From Chrysochromulina parva (Eukaryota; Haptophyta; Prymnesiales; Chrysochromulinaceae): a stretch of DNA of 15,846 nucleotides. Shown piece by piece: positions 8,264 to 15,401 of this stretch. The notes beneath the pieces are model-generated. The model was not told the DNA's origin and ran no database searches. It was given only the letters and a program-made list of their open reading frames with translations. The stretch is from positions 1 through 15,846 of the forward strand of contig PJAB01001270.1 in assembly GCA_002887195.1 (NCBI GenBank), read 5' to 3'. The position numbers and the translations under genes are program-made. How positions within the stretch are numbered: the first letter of the stretch is position 1; each line of letters opens with the position of its first letter.

Positions 8264-9386
8264 CCAGAAACTCCCACTCGATTGCTCGAGACGACGCGTG
8301 TGACGACGGACTCGAAGCACGGTCACGTTCACGTCCATGGCTAGCCAGGTCAGGCTGCAAGCCAGCGTTATTACGCTGGTCATCCTGCAAGCGAGCATTC
8401 TCGCTCCAGAGGCGCTTATTGCTGGCCTGCAAGCCGGCGTTCTCGGCTTGCAGCTCTGCATTCTCGCGGGGGCGAGGCAAAGGGGCTGAGGCTGCCATCG
8501 CCTGCAGAACCGCCTGTGTCATCGCGTCACCTTGTGGCGAGAACCCACCGCCACCCGCCGCCGTCGACGCCCCCGGGGCAGTCATCGAGGCATACGCGGC
8601 AGAGGGATCGTTGTGTCGGCTTGCTCCCCACGGCTGCATGCCGTGCGAGTACATCATCATCAGCTGGGCATAACGAGCCAGCGCAAACACTTGCGATTGG
8701 CTCATGCCCGGAGGCATACTGCTGCTCATCTGCGACTCGATGGACAAAGGCGCTGCGGTTGGTGCGGAGGCAGGCTCTGCGGAGACGTCTTCGAGGGTGA
8801 AGGGGCGCTGCAACGCGTCCCAGATTGGCATCTCCGAGGGCAAGTTAGGCAGAGACGCAGATGAGCCTGGATGCAGCCGAGACATCATGTAGAGGGGCGG
8901 TGCCGAGGGCAACTCAGGCCACCGGCAAGGAACAGAGGATGACGACTGCGCCTCCACCCCGCCTCTCTCTGGCTGCAGCATGAGGATCGATGCGGCGCCC
9001 TCCGAGCGGTGCAGAGCTGGGAAGTGCTTTTCTTGCTGGTCCTCAACCTCATCTGTATGGAAGACGTCGGATTGTTGCAAGGTGTGTTTGACCTTGGGTA
9101 CCTCGCTTGAGCCCTCGAGTTTGATTGCGCGCTGCCGTTTATTCTGGAACCATACCTGCACCCTCTTCGGGGCTACCTTGAGGTCGTCGGCAAGCGCCCG
9201 ACGAGTGTCGACGGATGGAAACTGGTCCTTCAAATACAACTCCTCGAGCGTGTTGAGATCTTGTGCAGGGATGTTCCACCGCCTGTACTTCACTCGCTTC
9301 TTTGGTTGCGCGCTGTCGGAGACCACTTCGTCCTGCTCTTCGGGGCCGGCGTACCAGTCGGCCCAATCTTCAGTGCTCATCGACAT
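8178..9386 (-). CDS. Homeodomain transcription factor with distal leucine zipper and polyQ tail
   Basis: A single exon of 402 residues from ATG 9386 (MSMSTEDWADW); the frame further upstream begins only with TTG. The homeodomain is at about 30-89, starting with basic KKRVKYRR. Its recognition helix contains VQVWFQNKRQR, with the invariant W79, F80, N82 and R84, so DNA binding is expected; residue 50 of the domain is Gln (Q81). Residues 95-300 are low-complexity, Ser/Pro/Met-rich, possibly activating. Residues 308-335 form a heptad zipper of ENAxLQA units with leucines at 312, 319, 326 and 333. The end is acidic (DEMDAMEEQLL) and then eight glutamines from CAG codons. I see no HD-Zip, TALE or LIM signature that would name the class. 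The nuclear role is inferred from the domain. Confidence 0.92.
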   Translation of the reverse strand: MSMSTEDWADWYAGPEEQDEVVSDSAQPKKRVKYRRWNIPAQDLNTLEELYLKDQFPSVDTRRALADDLKVAPKRVQVWFQNKRQRAIKLEGSSEVPKVKHTLQQSDVFHTDEVEDQQEKHFPALHRSEGAASILMLQPERGGVEAQSSSSVPCRWPELPSAPPLYMMSRLHPGSSASLPNLPSEMPIWDALQRPFTLEDVSAEPASAPTAAPLSIESQMSSSMPPGMSQSQVFALARYAQLMMMYSHGMQPWGASRHNDPSAAYASMTAPGASTAAGGGGFSPQGDAMTQAVLQAMAASAPLPRPRENAELQAENAGLQASNKRLWSENARLQDDQRNNAGLQPDLASHGRERDRASSPSSHASSRAIEWEFLVDGAMDEMDAMEEQLLKSSEQQQQQQQQ

Positions 9387-9755
9387 GTGACAGCAGCAGG
9401 GGCGCGCCGTCCGTAGGGGCGGATTAGTGAGAATGCGCGACGAGGACGAGAATATTGACAAGAATTCTTGATTGGGGCGCCGGGAATCTTTTCACCTTTC
9501 TGACGTTTAGTAATCAAGCGTCACGTCACGAAACCTGTACTTTCCGAGACCGCTCTCGTAATCCCAAATTCCTCGGGGCGGGTGCCGGGGAGCCTGGGCG
9601 ATGCGGCGAGGCGAGCGTCGTGGAGACCGGACGTCGCATAGTGATAGTCCCGTAAGTATTAATTTACCCTGCCGGGGGCGCCACTGACATGAGCGGCGGG
9701 CCCGTCCGACATCGCACACATCTCAATTGACACATCTCACATGACCCCCCTAACG
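9387..9755. promoter_or_regulatory. Homeobox gene 5' flank with 12-bp palindrome, and 3' flank of CSTF2
   Basis: These 369 bp have no credible gene. A perfect 12-bp palindrome CAAGAATTCTTG lies at 9459-9470, about 72 bp upstream of the homeobox ATG, beside an AT-rich AATATTGA. This is the likely promoter region of the homeobox gene, and the palindrome is a candidate site for a dimeric factor. The last part carries the 3' end of CSTF2. Confidence 0.4.
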
Positions 9756-10721
9756 TTAATACTGCATCGTCTGCTGCAGCGCGAGCACCTGTGCCCGCTG
9801 CTCGTCTGGCAGCGCAGCAAGCTGCTCGGGCATCAAGCTCATGAGCTGCTCCAGCTGCGCCCGCAGTGCTGGGTCCATATCGGCCTTGGGCGGGAGCGGC
9901 GGAGGTTGCTCGAGCTTCACTCGTGGCGCAGGCGGTAGCGATGGCGCTACGGCAGCCGCCGCCGCAGCCGCCGCGTAGCCTGGCGCTGTGCCGGGCACCT
10001 CCGGCTTCACCTTTGGATGCACAGCGGGCACTGCAGCGGCTGCCTTTGGCGGCGGCATCGGTGGCGGCGCCGACGGCTTGGGAGCGGCACTCAATGGCGG
10101 TGGCCAGTGCGGGCCGCAGAGCCGATCGACCGCGAGCTGCAACGCGATGTATAGCTGCGGATGCGCCACGAAGAGGCTCGAGGACTTGTCTGGCTGCTGC
10201 GCTGTGAACAGCTTGGCTTGCTGCACGAACTCGAAGAGCTGTGCGCGCCCTTGCCGCTCCACATAGGCAGCGATGGGATCGAGAGACGGAGGAAGCAGCG
10301 CCTCCGGCGCGGAATGGCTACTGGCGCCGGGCGGAGGCTGCGGAACAGCATTCATCCCGCCGGCAGTGACTCCTGGCGGGTCCTTGCGCTTCCTGGCGCT
10401 GGGATCGCTCGCGAAGGCGGGTGCCGAAGGACCAGGCATTGCGCTCCCGCCCGAGCGGGTGTCCTGATCAGCGATGTTGACGCGAAGCGTGCGACCATGC
10501 AATTCATGCTCATGGAGGTTGCGCACCGCCGAGGCTGCCGACTCTGCATCCGTGTACTCGATAAAGCCGTAGCCCTTGCGCTTCCCTGTATCGCGATCAT
10601 GCACGAGGCGAAGATTGTTGACCGGCCCAACGGACGCGAAAAGAGAGGTTAGCTCTTCGTCAGTCACGTCGAAGGCGATGTTGCCGACGAACACGGTTCG
10701 CTTGTTCGACGACGACGACAT
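9756..10721 (-). CDS. CSTF2: Cleavage stimulation factor subunit 2 (CstF-64)
   Basis: A single exon of 321 residues from ATG 10721. An RRM lies at about 9-85 with RNP2 VFVGNI (10-15) and RNP1 KGYGFIEY (49-56). In this family the domain binds the GU-rich element downstream of poly(A) sites. A basic ARKRKDPP at 109-116 may be a nuclear signal. The hinge domain is at about 147-205 (DPIAAYVERQGRAQLFEFVQ ... HPQLYIALQLAVDRLCG), which contacts CstF-77 or symplekin in known complexes. An Ala/Pro-rich linker leads to the C-terminal three-helix domain at about 281-317 (LEQLMSLMPEQLAALPDEQ), known to bind Pcf11. RRM, hinge and C-terminal domain in this order identify CstF-64 rather than another RRM protein. 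The protein is shorter than animal CstF-64 (about 577 residues) and lacks its MEARA repeats. Confidence 0.95.
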   Translation of the reverse strand: MSSSSNKRTVFVGNIAFDVTDEELTSLFASVGPVNNLRLVHDRDTGKRKGYGFIEYTDAESAASAVRNLHEHELHGRTLRVNIADQDTRSGGSAMPGPSAPAFASDPSARKRKDPPGVTAGGMNAVPQPPPGASSHSAPEALLPPSLDPIAAYVERQGRAQLFEFVQQAKLFTAQQPDKSSSLFVAHPQLYIALQLAVDRLCGPHWPPPLSAAPKPSAPPPMPPPKAAAAVPAVHPKVKPEVPGTAPGYAAAAAAAAVAPSLPPAPRVKLEQPPPLPPKADMDPALRAQLEQLMSLMPEQLAALPDEQRAQVLALQQTMQY

Positions 10722-10859
10722 CGTCGTTCACACTCGCGCTCTTTGGTCTTTTCGAAAAAGGTGGAAGTGGTGCGAAAAAACGCCGAGCCGAGCACGGCAC
10801 AAAGCGAGCACTGCAAGTCGAAAAGCCACGTCGCTTCTGACGCTTCAGCCTCAGGATCA
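10722..10859. promoter_or_regulatory. Bidirectional promoter between CSTF2 and the FtsJ methyltransferase gene
   Basis: The two ATGs, at 10721 (-) and 10860 (+), are 138 bp apart, so both promoters and 5' leaders must lie here. A TTTTCGAAAAA near-palindrome lies at about 10749-10759. The methyltransferase frame is open across most of this spacer from a TTG at 10743, so a slightly longer protein from a non-ATG start cannot be excluded. Confidence 0.6.
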
Positions 10860-12797
10860 ATGAAGCACGAGCATAAGGTCTTCGCCAGACTGCGCGTGAA
10901 AGCCAACGGCGTGCAGCTGGTGCTCAAGCCGCTGGTCATCAGTGCCTTCGCACCAAAGCCGTGCACCCTCGAGCAACTCCAGCTCCAGCTTGCTGGCCTG
11001 CCGGAGTGTGAGTTCTCGGACACAGAGTGGCGGTTGACAGGCGTTCGCCTCTGCCACAGGCAACGCTTCGGTAATTTCCTTCACTTTTATGGGTTCCGCT
11101 CGGAGCAAGGCTTGCTCATCGAGGCGGTCATGCGACGCGGCGTCGTGTCGCACGACGATGACGAGCGCCTGAGCGCCGTGTGTGCCCTCGGCGATTCGGC
11201 AACGATCACTGGACTCATCGAAATGTCCAAGGGCCGCCTCTCGATCCATGCGCGACTGGTTGAGGTGGACGAGTCCTTCCACAGCCTTTTCGGCGAACGC
11301 GCGCTCTTCCGCGACGACTCGCCGAGCTTGAAAGGCGGTGGCGTACCGCGCCACTGGCCCGCCCGCACGCCGAGTACACTGAGCACGCCGAGCGCCACGA
11401 CCGAAAACGTCGAGCCGATTCTGCTGATTCAGTGCGTCGCGTCGCACACGGTGCGGCTGCAGGAGTACGTGCGTGCTGCGTACGGCGTGGACGCCCTCGC
11501 GATCGTCGCGCCCATCTCGGGGCACAAGATGGGACGCGACGAGCGCTGCGTGGCCTACCGCCCGATGGCATCGGCGGCTCGTCTTTTGGTCGGCTTGCTC
11601 GGCGACGTGCTGATGGCGCGGTACGTGCAGCGGTGGTACCTGCTCGAGGGGCGCGCGCCCACGCTGCGTGCGGCGGTCGTCGCTCTCCTTGATCGGTGTA
11701 CGGTCATCGGCGATGCAAAGGCGGCGGACGAGCGACGTGGGCGCAGCGACGGCGGCGGAGGCGGCGGCATCGGTTGCTTGCTGCCCGTGCGCGTCCAAGC
11801 CTTCCCGAGGTCCGTCGAGGCGTTCGCAGTGGAGCAGGTGCGCCGCTCGGGGCGCGCGGAGCCCGCACCCAAAGGCGATACGCTCTGCAGCATCGCCTAT
11901 CTGCTCAATGCCTACTACTACGGCGCAAGTCCCCTTGATGACGAGCGCACTCGCTTCGCCAACAATCTGCCACGGCCGCGGTGCGTCGTGGCCGAGGGCG
12001 CCGAGGACGCCGAGGGCGCCGTGAGCCTCGCAGCAGCCACGATCGCGAAGAGCGCGCCGAGCCTCGCCGCCTCCCACGTGTGCCGAGCGTACTACAAATT
12101 GCACGAGGCGCAGGCGCGCTTCGGCCTCACGCTCGAGGTGAAGCGCGCCCTCGATGTAGGCGCCTCCCCTGGTGGATGGACCGTCTGCCTTTGCTCTCTC
12201 GGGTGCACCTTTGTGACCGCCATCGACCCTGGCGCGCTCAATTTACCGGTGGAGCTCGCATCATCGCGCCGTGTCGAGCACCTGCAGATGCGCGTCGAGG
12301 AGGCGATCCCGCTGATGCTCGGCCCTCCACGCGCCTACGCGCCCGTGACTCGGAGCAGCCGACCCAGATTGGGGGAGGGTCCCAAATTTGAAGAGGCGCC
12401 CTCCATGGAGGCGCCCCTGGCCGCTGCGCCCACGCCGGCCTACACGGGGCCGCGCTACTCGATTCTCGTGTGCGACATGAATGCGCCGCCCTCGGACGTG
12501 ATCAGCATGGCGCGCCTCTCGCTGCCGCTCCTCGAAGACGGCGCACCGCTCGTGCTCACGTTCAAGAACCCTTTCGCGCGCCGTGGGCTCTGGCTCGAGG
12601 CCCTCGAGGCGGGGCTCGCCGAGCTTGCAGCCTTCGCCGACGACGTGGCGGAGATGCACCTTCTCGCCAACACTTCTCGAGAGACGACGGTGTACGGGCG
12701 TGTCCGGCCGCTCGCGCAGCGCGTCGCGGCCGCAGCGCAAGCGGAGCAGTGCGCGGATGCTTGGAGCAGGTCGCGGCTCATCGATGGCCGGCAGTGA
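10860..12797 (+). CDS. FtsJ/RrmJ-fold 2'-O-methyltransferase with long N-terminal region (RlmM-like)
   Basis: A single exon of 645 residues from ATG 10860. The C-terminal FtsJ domain (about 405-620) has the SAM site DVGASPGGW (432-440). It has a complete K-D-K-E catalytic tetrad: K413 in CRAYYKLHEA, D539 in LVCDM, K569 in LTFKN and E608 in SRETTVYG. This predicts ribose 2'-O-methylation of RNA. The wording around GASPGGWT, CDM and RETTVYG is closer to the bacterial RlmM (YgdE) subgroup than to Trm7 or Spb1; this is my reading, not a tested tree. About 40 residues between the SAM site and D539 (Pro/Ala-rich) are an insertion. Residues 1-400 hold no domain I can name; a THUMP-like or other RNA-binding region would fit RlmM. 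The substrate, rRNA or tRNA, is unknown. Confidence 0.9.
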   Translation: MKHEHKVFARLRVKANGVQLVLKPLVISAFAPKPCTLEQLQLQLAGLPECEFSDTEWRLTGVRLCHRQRFGNFLHFYGFRSEQGLLIEAVMRRGVVSHDDDERLSAVCALGDSATITGLIEMSKGRLSIHARLVEVDESFHSLFGERALFRDDSPSLKGGGVPRHWPARTPSTLSTPSATTENVEPILLIQCVASHTVRLQEYVRAAYGVDALAIVAPISGHKMGRDERCVAYRPMASAARLLVGLLGDVLMARYVQRWYLLEGRAPTLRAAVVALLDRCTVIGDAKAADERRGRSDGGGGGGIGCLLPVRVQAFPRSVEAFAVEQVRRSGRAEPAPKGDTLCSIAYLLNAYYYGASPLDDERTRFANNLPRPRCVVAEGAEDAEGAVSLAAATIAKSAPSLAASHVCRAYYKLHEAQARFGLTLEVKRALDVGASPGGWTVCLCSLGCTFVTAIDPGALNLPVELASSRRVEHLQMRVEEAIPLMLGPPRAYAPVTRSSRPRLGEGPKFEEAPSMEAPLAAAPTPAYTGPRYSILVCDMNAPPSDVISMARLSLPLLEDGAPLVLTFKNPFARRGLWLEALEAGLAELAAFADDVAEMHLLANTSRETTVYGRVRPLAQRVAAAAQAEQCADAWSRSRLIDGRQ

Positions 12798-13328
12798 GAG
12801 AAAGGCAAGGACGGTCGGTGAGCGCCATGGTGAGCGCGCTTGGGGGGCCGCGCGTTTGCACGAGACGGTGGTGTGTTTCGCTCGTGGCGCGTGACGGTAC
12901 GCGAGGCCCGCAGGCGAGGCCCAAGGCGCTGAGGCGGCGGAGGCCGCCGCCATGACCGCGAGACCGCCGTCGCCGCGCGCGTGGCGGTGGAGCGCGCTTG
13001 AGCGCGCGGGCCCCGGCGCGTGCCGACGGGACGAAAGCGGAAGGCGGGCCCTCAGGCTGTTTGCGGATGATCATTTCCTTATTCGCGCTTACGCTAACCA
13101 CGCTACATTACTGCCATGCACACTCAAAGCAAACTAAAGCTCCACGCTGCGGAGTGCGTGGGGATCGAACCCGCGCGGCGGCCTGCCGCAGCACGTACGA
13201 CCGGTACGACACATTCATGGCCAGTGGATTACGTACACGCGCCTCTCGCCTCGCCCGCCGCCGCACCCCGACCTATTCGCGATCAGTGCCACTGAGCCCG
13301 CTCCCCGCGCGTGCGCGTGAGCTGCTCC
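12798..13328. other. Convergent 3' spacer, GC-rich hairpins, no gene seen
   Basis: These 531 bp lie between the stops of the methyltransferase (+) and the TMBIM gene (-). Perfect hairpins include an 8-bp stem with a 3-nt loop at 12933-12951 (GGCGGCGG...CCGCCGCC) and GCGCGC-TTGA-GCGCGC near 12992-13007. Open frames here lack domain content. A tRNA T-arm-like motif at 13159-13179 is listed separately. Confidence 0.4.
13159..13179 (-). other. Isolated tRNA T-arm / B-box-like motif
   Basis: On the minus strand the sequence reads GCGGGTTCGATCCCCAC, which fits the B-box GGTTCGANNCC, with a T-loop and a 5-bp stem carrying one C-A mismatch. Upstream there is a weak A-box-like TGGCC near 13220 and a CGTAC...GTACG palindrome where an anticodon stem would lie. 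I could not pair an acceptor stem. It is at best a decayed class II tRNA or a tRNA-derived fragment. Confidence 0.25.
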
Positions 13329-14075
13329 TCAATCGCGCCCCTGCATCGCCTGGAGGATACGCAGCAGATGCAGGAACAGATTGATGATATCGAGATACAG
13401 GGCGATGGCCGCCGGAATATACTCGTCTGGTCCGAGCCGCTTGGCGATGAGGAAGACGTCGTAAACGATGTAGAGCGAGAAGATGCCGGCGCCGCCGGCG
13501 GCGAGCGCGAACTGCATCGAGGCCATGCCGGTCATCGACGCCATCAGCCCGCCGAGGATGAGCACCCACAGCGCGGAGCCCAGGCCCGCGCCCATGTACG
13601 AGAAGTCTTGCTTCGAACGGAGCGTGTAGGCGGTGAGCCCATACGTGACGCTGGCCGTGAGCGCGACGGCCTGGAGGACGACGAGGCCGAGTCCGGCCTG
13701 CTGGTACTGCGCGCACACGACGCCGACCGACCATGCCATGCACATCGTGAAGCCGAGCGTATAGCCAAGGTTGGCCGGGTGGCGATCCTTGTTGAACTGA
13801 GCGGCGAAGAGGAAACCGATCGAGGCGAGGAAGGACATCATGAGCATCGAAGGTGCGTGCAGCACGAAGTTGCGCACGTTGGGCTCGTACATGAAGAAGG
13901 CGCACATGAGGGCCGTGATCGAGAGCTGTACGGCGACGATCCCAAAGACCTTTCTGAGGAAGCCCTGCCGGATCGCGGCGTCACACGTTTCGACTGTCGG
14001 CCCGTGCGCAAAGTCGGCGACGTGCCCCTTGCCTCCCTCTAACCACTCAGTCTGCGCCACTGGGAAGAACGACAT
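13329..14075 (-). CDS. Bax inhibitor-1 / TMBIM (Lifeguard) family membrane protein
   Basis: A single exon of 248 residues from ATG 14075. The open frame continues to a TTG at 14183, but ATG 14075 gives the family's usual size. The start of the domain, RQGFLRKVFGIVAVQL (36-51), is typical. Seven hydrophobic segments follow at about 43-63, 72-93, 102-121, 130-149, 160-180, 187-208 and 218-240. The C-terminal signature includes IVYDVFLIAKR and DEYIPAAIALYLDIINLFLHLLRIL. Asp206 and Asp229 match the aspartate pair that forms the pH-sensitive gate in the bacterial homologue BsYetJ. The family forms Ca2+ leak channels of ER or Golgi membranes and modulates stress-induced death. Among eukaryotic branches it looks most like TMBIM4, without certainty. 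Confidence 0.95.
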   Translation of the reverse strand: MSFFPVAQTEWLEGGKGHVADFAHGPTVETCDAAIRQGFLRKVFGIVAVQLSITALMCAFFMYEPNVRNFVLHAPSMLMMSFLASIGFLFAAQFNKDRHPANLGYTLGFTMCMAWSVGVVCAQYQQAGLGLVVLQAVALTASVTYGLTAYTLRSKQDFSYMGAGLGSALWVLILGGLMASMTGMASMQFALAAGGAGIFSLYIVYDVFLIAKRLGPDEYIPAAIALYLDIINLFLHLLRILQAMQGRD

Positions 14076-14189
14076 CCAGCTTGCTTTCTTTCCTGAGATG
14101 GACGCGACCTGTTTGTGTTTCTCACCGAAGGCGTTTGTGAAATGCGGACGAGGCGTCCGCGCCCGTGACAGCGTTTTTTTCAACTTGTT

Positions 14190-15401
14190 TCAGCCGCCAG
14201 ATCCGACATCAAACTCATCTAGCCCCATGCTGTCAAGGATTTGATTCGTGCTTTGGCGCGTCGGGACTAGTAGCGGGCAGGTTGATGAAGGCGGCGACTC
14301 GCCCCACCGCCGCGGCACCCTGTCCATGATCCCGTCGCCCGCGCCTCCTCGTCCCACGCCGACGCCACCGCTGCTCCCCGCCCCCGCCGTGCCGCCGCCG
14401 CGCCCACTCGCGCCGTAGCTTTCGCGCGCCAATGGCGGGGGCGGCCCCATGCATGCAAGCAGCGCGCACTCGTCCGGGCGAAGGTCGTCGAGGCAGAGGA
14501 CGCGTGAGTCGGTGTCAATGGACTCATCGAAGCCGAACCAGTAAAGCACGAGCCCCGCATCGTACCGGTGCAGGTACCCGGCGAACTGCTTCGCGTGGTA
14601 CTCGGCATGCGTCTCCTTCGAGACCGAGAGTCATCAATTCCAATCAAGGGTCATCAAGGTCAATTAAGGGCAATCGAGGGCAATCAGCGCCTCCTTCGAG
14701 ACCGAGAGGCAGCCGAGGAGGCCACGTAGCTCATGGCATTGTGGCTCGTCCAGGGCCATCAAGAGCCACATCAAGGGAGATCGCACCGGGTCCCCAAAAG
14801 TGGCCTTCGAGTCGATCCAGTTGACGACGCGGCCTCTGACGAGGAGTGGCACGGGCAGCAGCGCGTCTGGCGTCTTAAAGTCGCCGCGCTGCTTGAGCTG
14901 CTCCTCGGACAGGAAGGGCACGCCGAGCGCGCGCAGCTTCTGCGCGAGCAGCTCCTCGTACTCGAGGCCGATGATGTGCTTGGCCGCGTCGACGTGGGGG
15001 CCAAAGTGAGGGTCCTCGTCGATGGCCATTGTGACCTCATGCCGCAGACGCGCGTCGGCGATCAGTCGCGGCTTCTTGAGCAGCTGGCCGACGTCCCTGC
15101 CCTTCTTCTCGCCGAGGTGCCTCTCGAGCACGTAGCGGGCGAGCTTTGTCGGAGGCACGCCGATCGAGTTGCCGATTGCGACCAGGCTCTCGCCTGCGAG
15201 GAAGCGGTCAACATACCGCTGCGCTTGCTCGCGGTGCTGACCGTCCGTGCGCTTTGTGAGCGCGAGCTGCTTCTGCCCGAGCACGCTCGTCAGCGCCTCA
15301 AAGGAGAGCGGGCAGCCAGGGTCGCGCGCGAGGCGTTCGACGTCAGCCAGCGAGGAGAGCTGCTCGTACACCGCAACGTATGCCGCGTGCGAGCAGGCCA
15401 T
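14190..15401 (-). CDS. CDIN1: CDAN1-interacting nuclease 1 (CDIN1/C15orf41) homologue, two exons
   Basis: Exon 1 is 15401-14787 (205 codons) and exon 2 is 14615-14190 (141 codons plus stop), joined in phase 0 at KATFGDP then ETHAEYHAKQF, total 346 residues. The joined segment aligns without gaps to the vertebrate protein as I recall it. Residues 1-110 are helical with an HTH-like part (DRFLAGESLVAIGNSIGVPP). Residues 140-205 plus exon 2 form the PD-(D/E)xK nuclease core: TPD at 177-179, then VNWIDSKATFGD with D197 and K199. Exon 2 adds AGLVLYWFGF, the strand that follows in the family. In humans the protein partners codanin-1 in chromatin and erythroid biology and is mutated in congenital dyserythropoietic anaemia; its role in an alga is unknown. 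The last 85 or so residues are a Gly/Arg/Pro-rich extension absent from the animal protein, possibly hiding another intron. Confidence 0.92.
14613..14708. repeat. 18-bp perfect direct repeat flanking a 6 x 10-bp tandem array
   Basis: The sequence CTCCTTCGAGACCGAGAG occurs identically at 14613-14630 and 14691-14708. The 60 bp between them (14631-14690) divide exactly into six 10-bp units with consensus CAATCAAGGG; later units vary at one to four positions. Related CATCAAG motifs recur at 14756-14776 near the intron's 5' end. Confidence 0.9.
14616..14786 (-). other. CDIN1 intron, repeat-built
   Basis: The intron is 171 nt, GTGCGA...CTCGAAG on the minus strand, phase 0. It is required because the family alignment jumps across it. 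It contains a 60-bp tandem array and one full copy of an 18-bp direct repeat. The second copy spans the 3' splice site. Length is a multiple of three, but the array introduces an in-frame stop. Confidence 0.85.

Noticed and set aside
9459..9470. Canonical heat-shock element
   Set aside because: The GAATTC core lacks the 2-nt spacing of nGAAnnTTCn, so I list it only as a palindrome.
10857..12104. 415-codon open frame on the minus strand opposite the methyltransferase gene
   Set aside because: It is the antisense shadow of a GC-rich coding region, rich in Arg/Ala/His without domain content, while the plus strand has an intact FtsJ domain.
13139..13230. A functional tRNA gene on the minus strand
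   Set aside because: T-arm and B-box are good, but the 3' acceptor strand has no matching 5' partner, the D-arm does not pair, and the T-stem has a mismatch.
13311..14042. 243-codon plus-strand frame opposite the TMBIM gene
   Set aside because: Highly charged antisense shadow of a gene with unmistakable TMBIM signature on the minus strand.
14631..14690. CRISPR-like array
   Set aside because: Units are 10 bp and contiguous without spacers, inside a spliceosomal intron of a eukaryotic gene.
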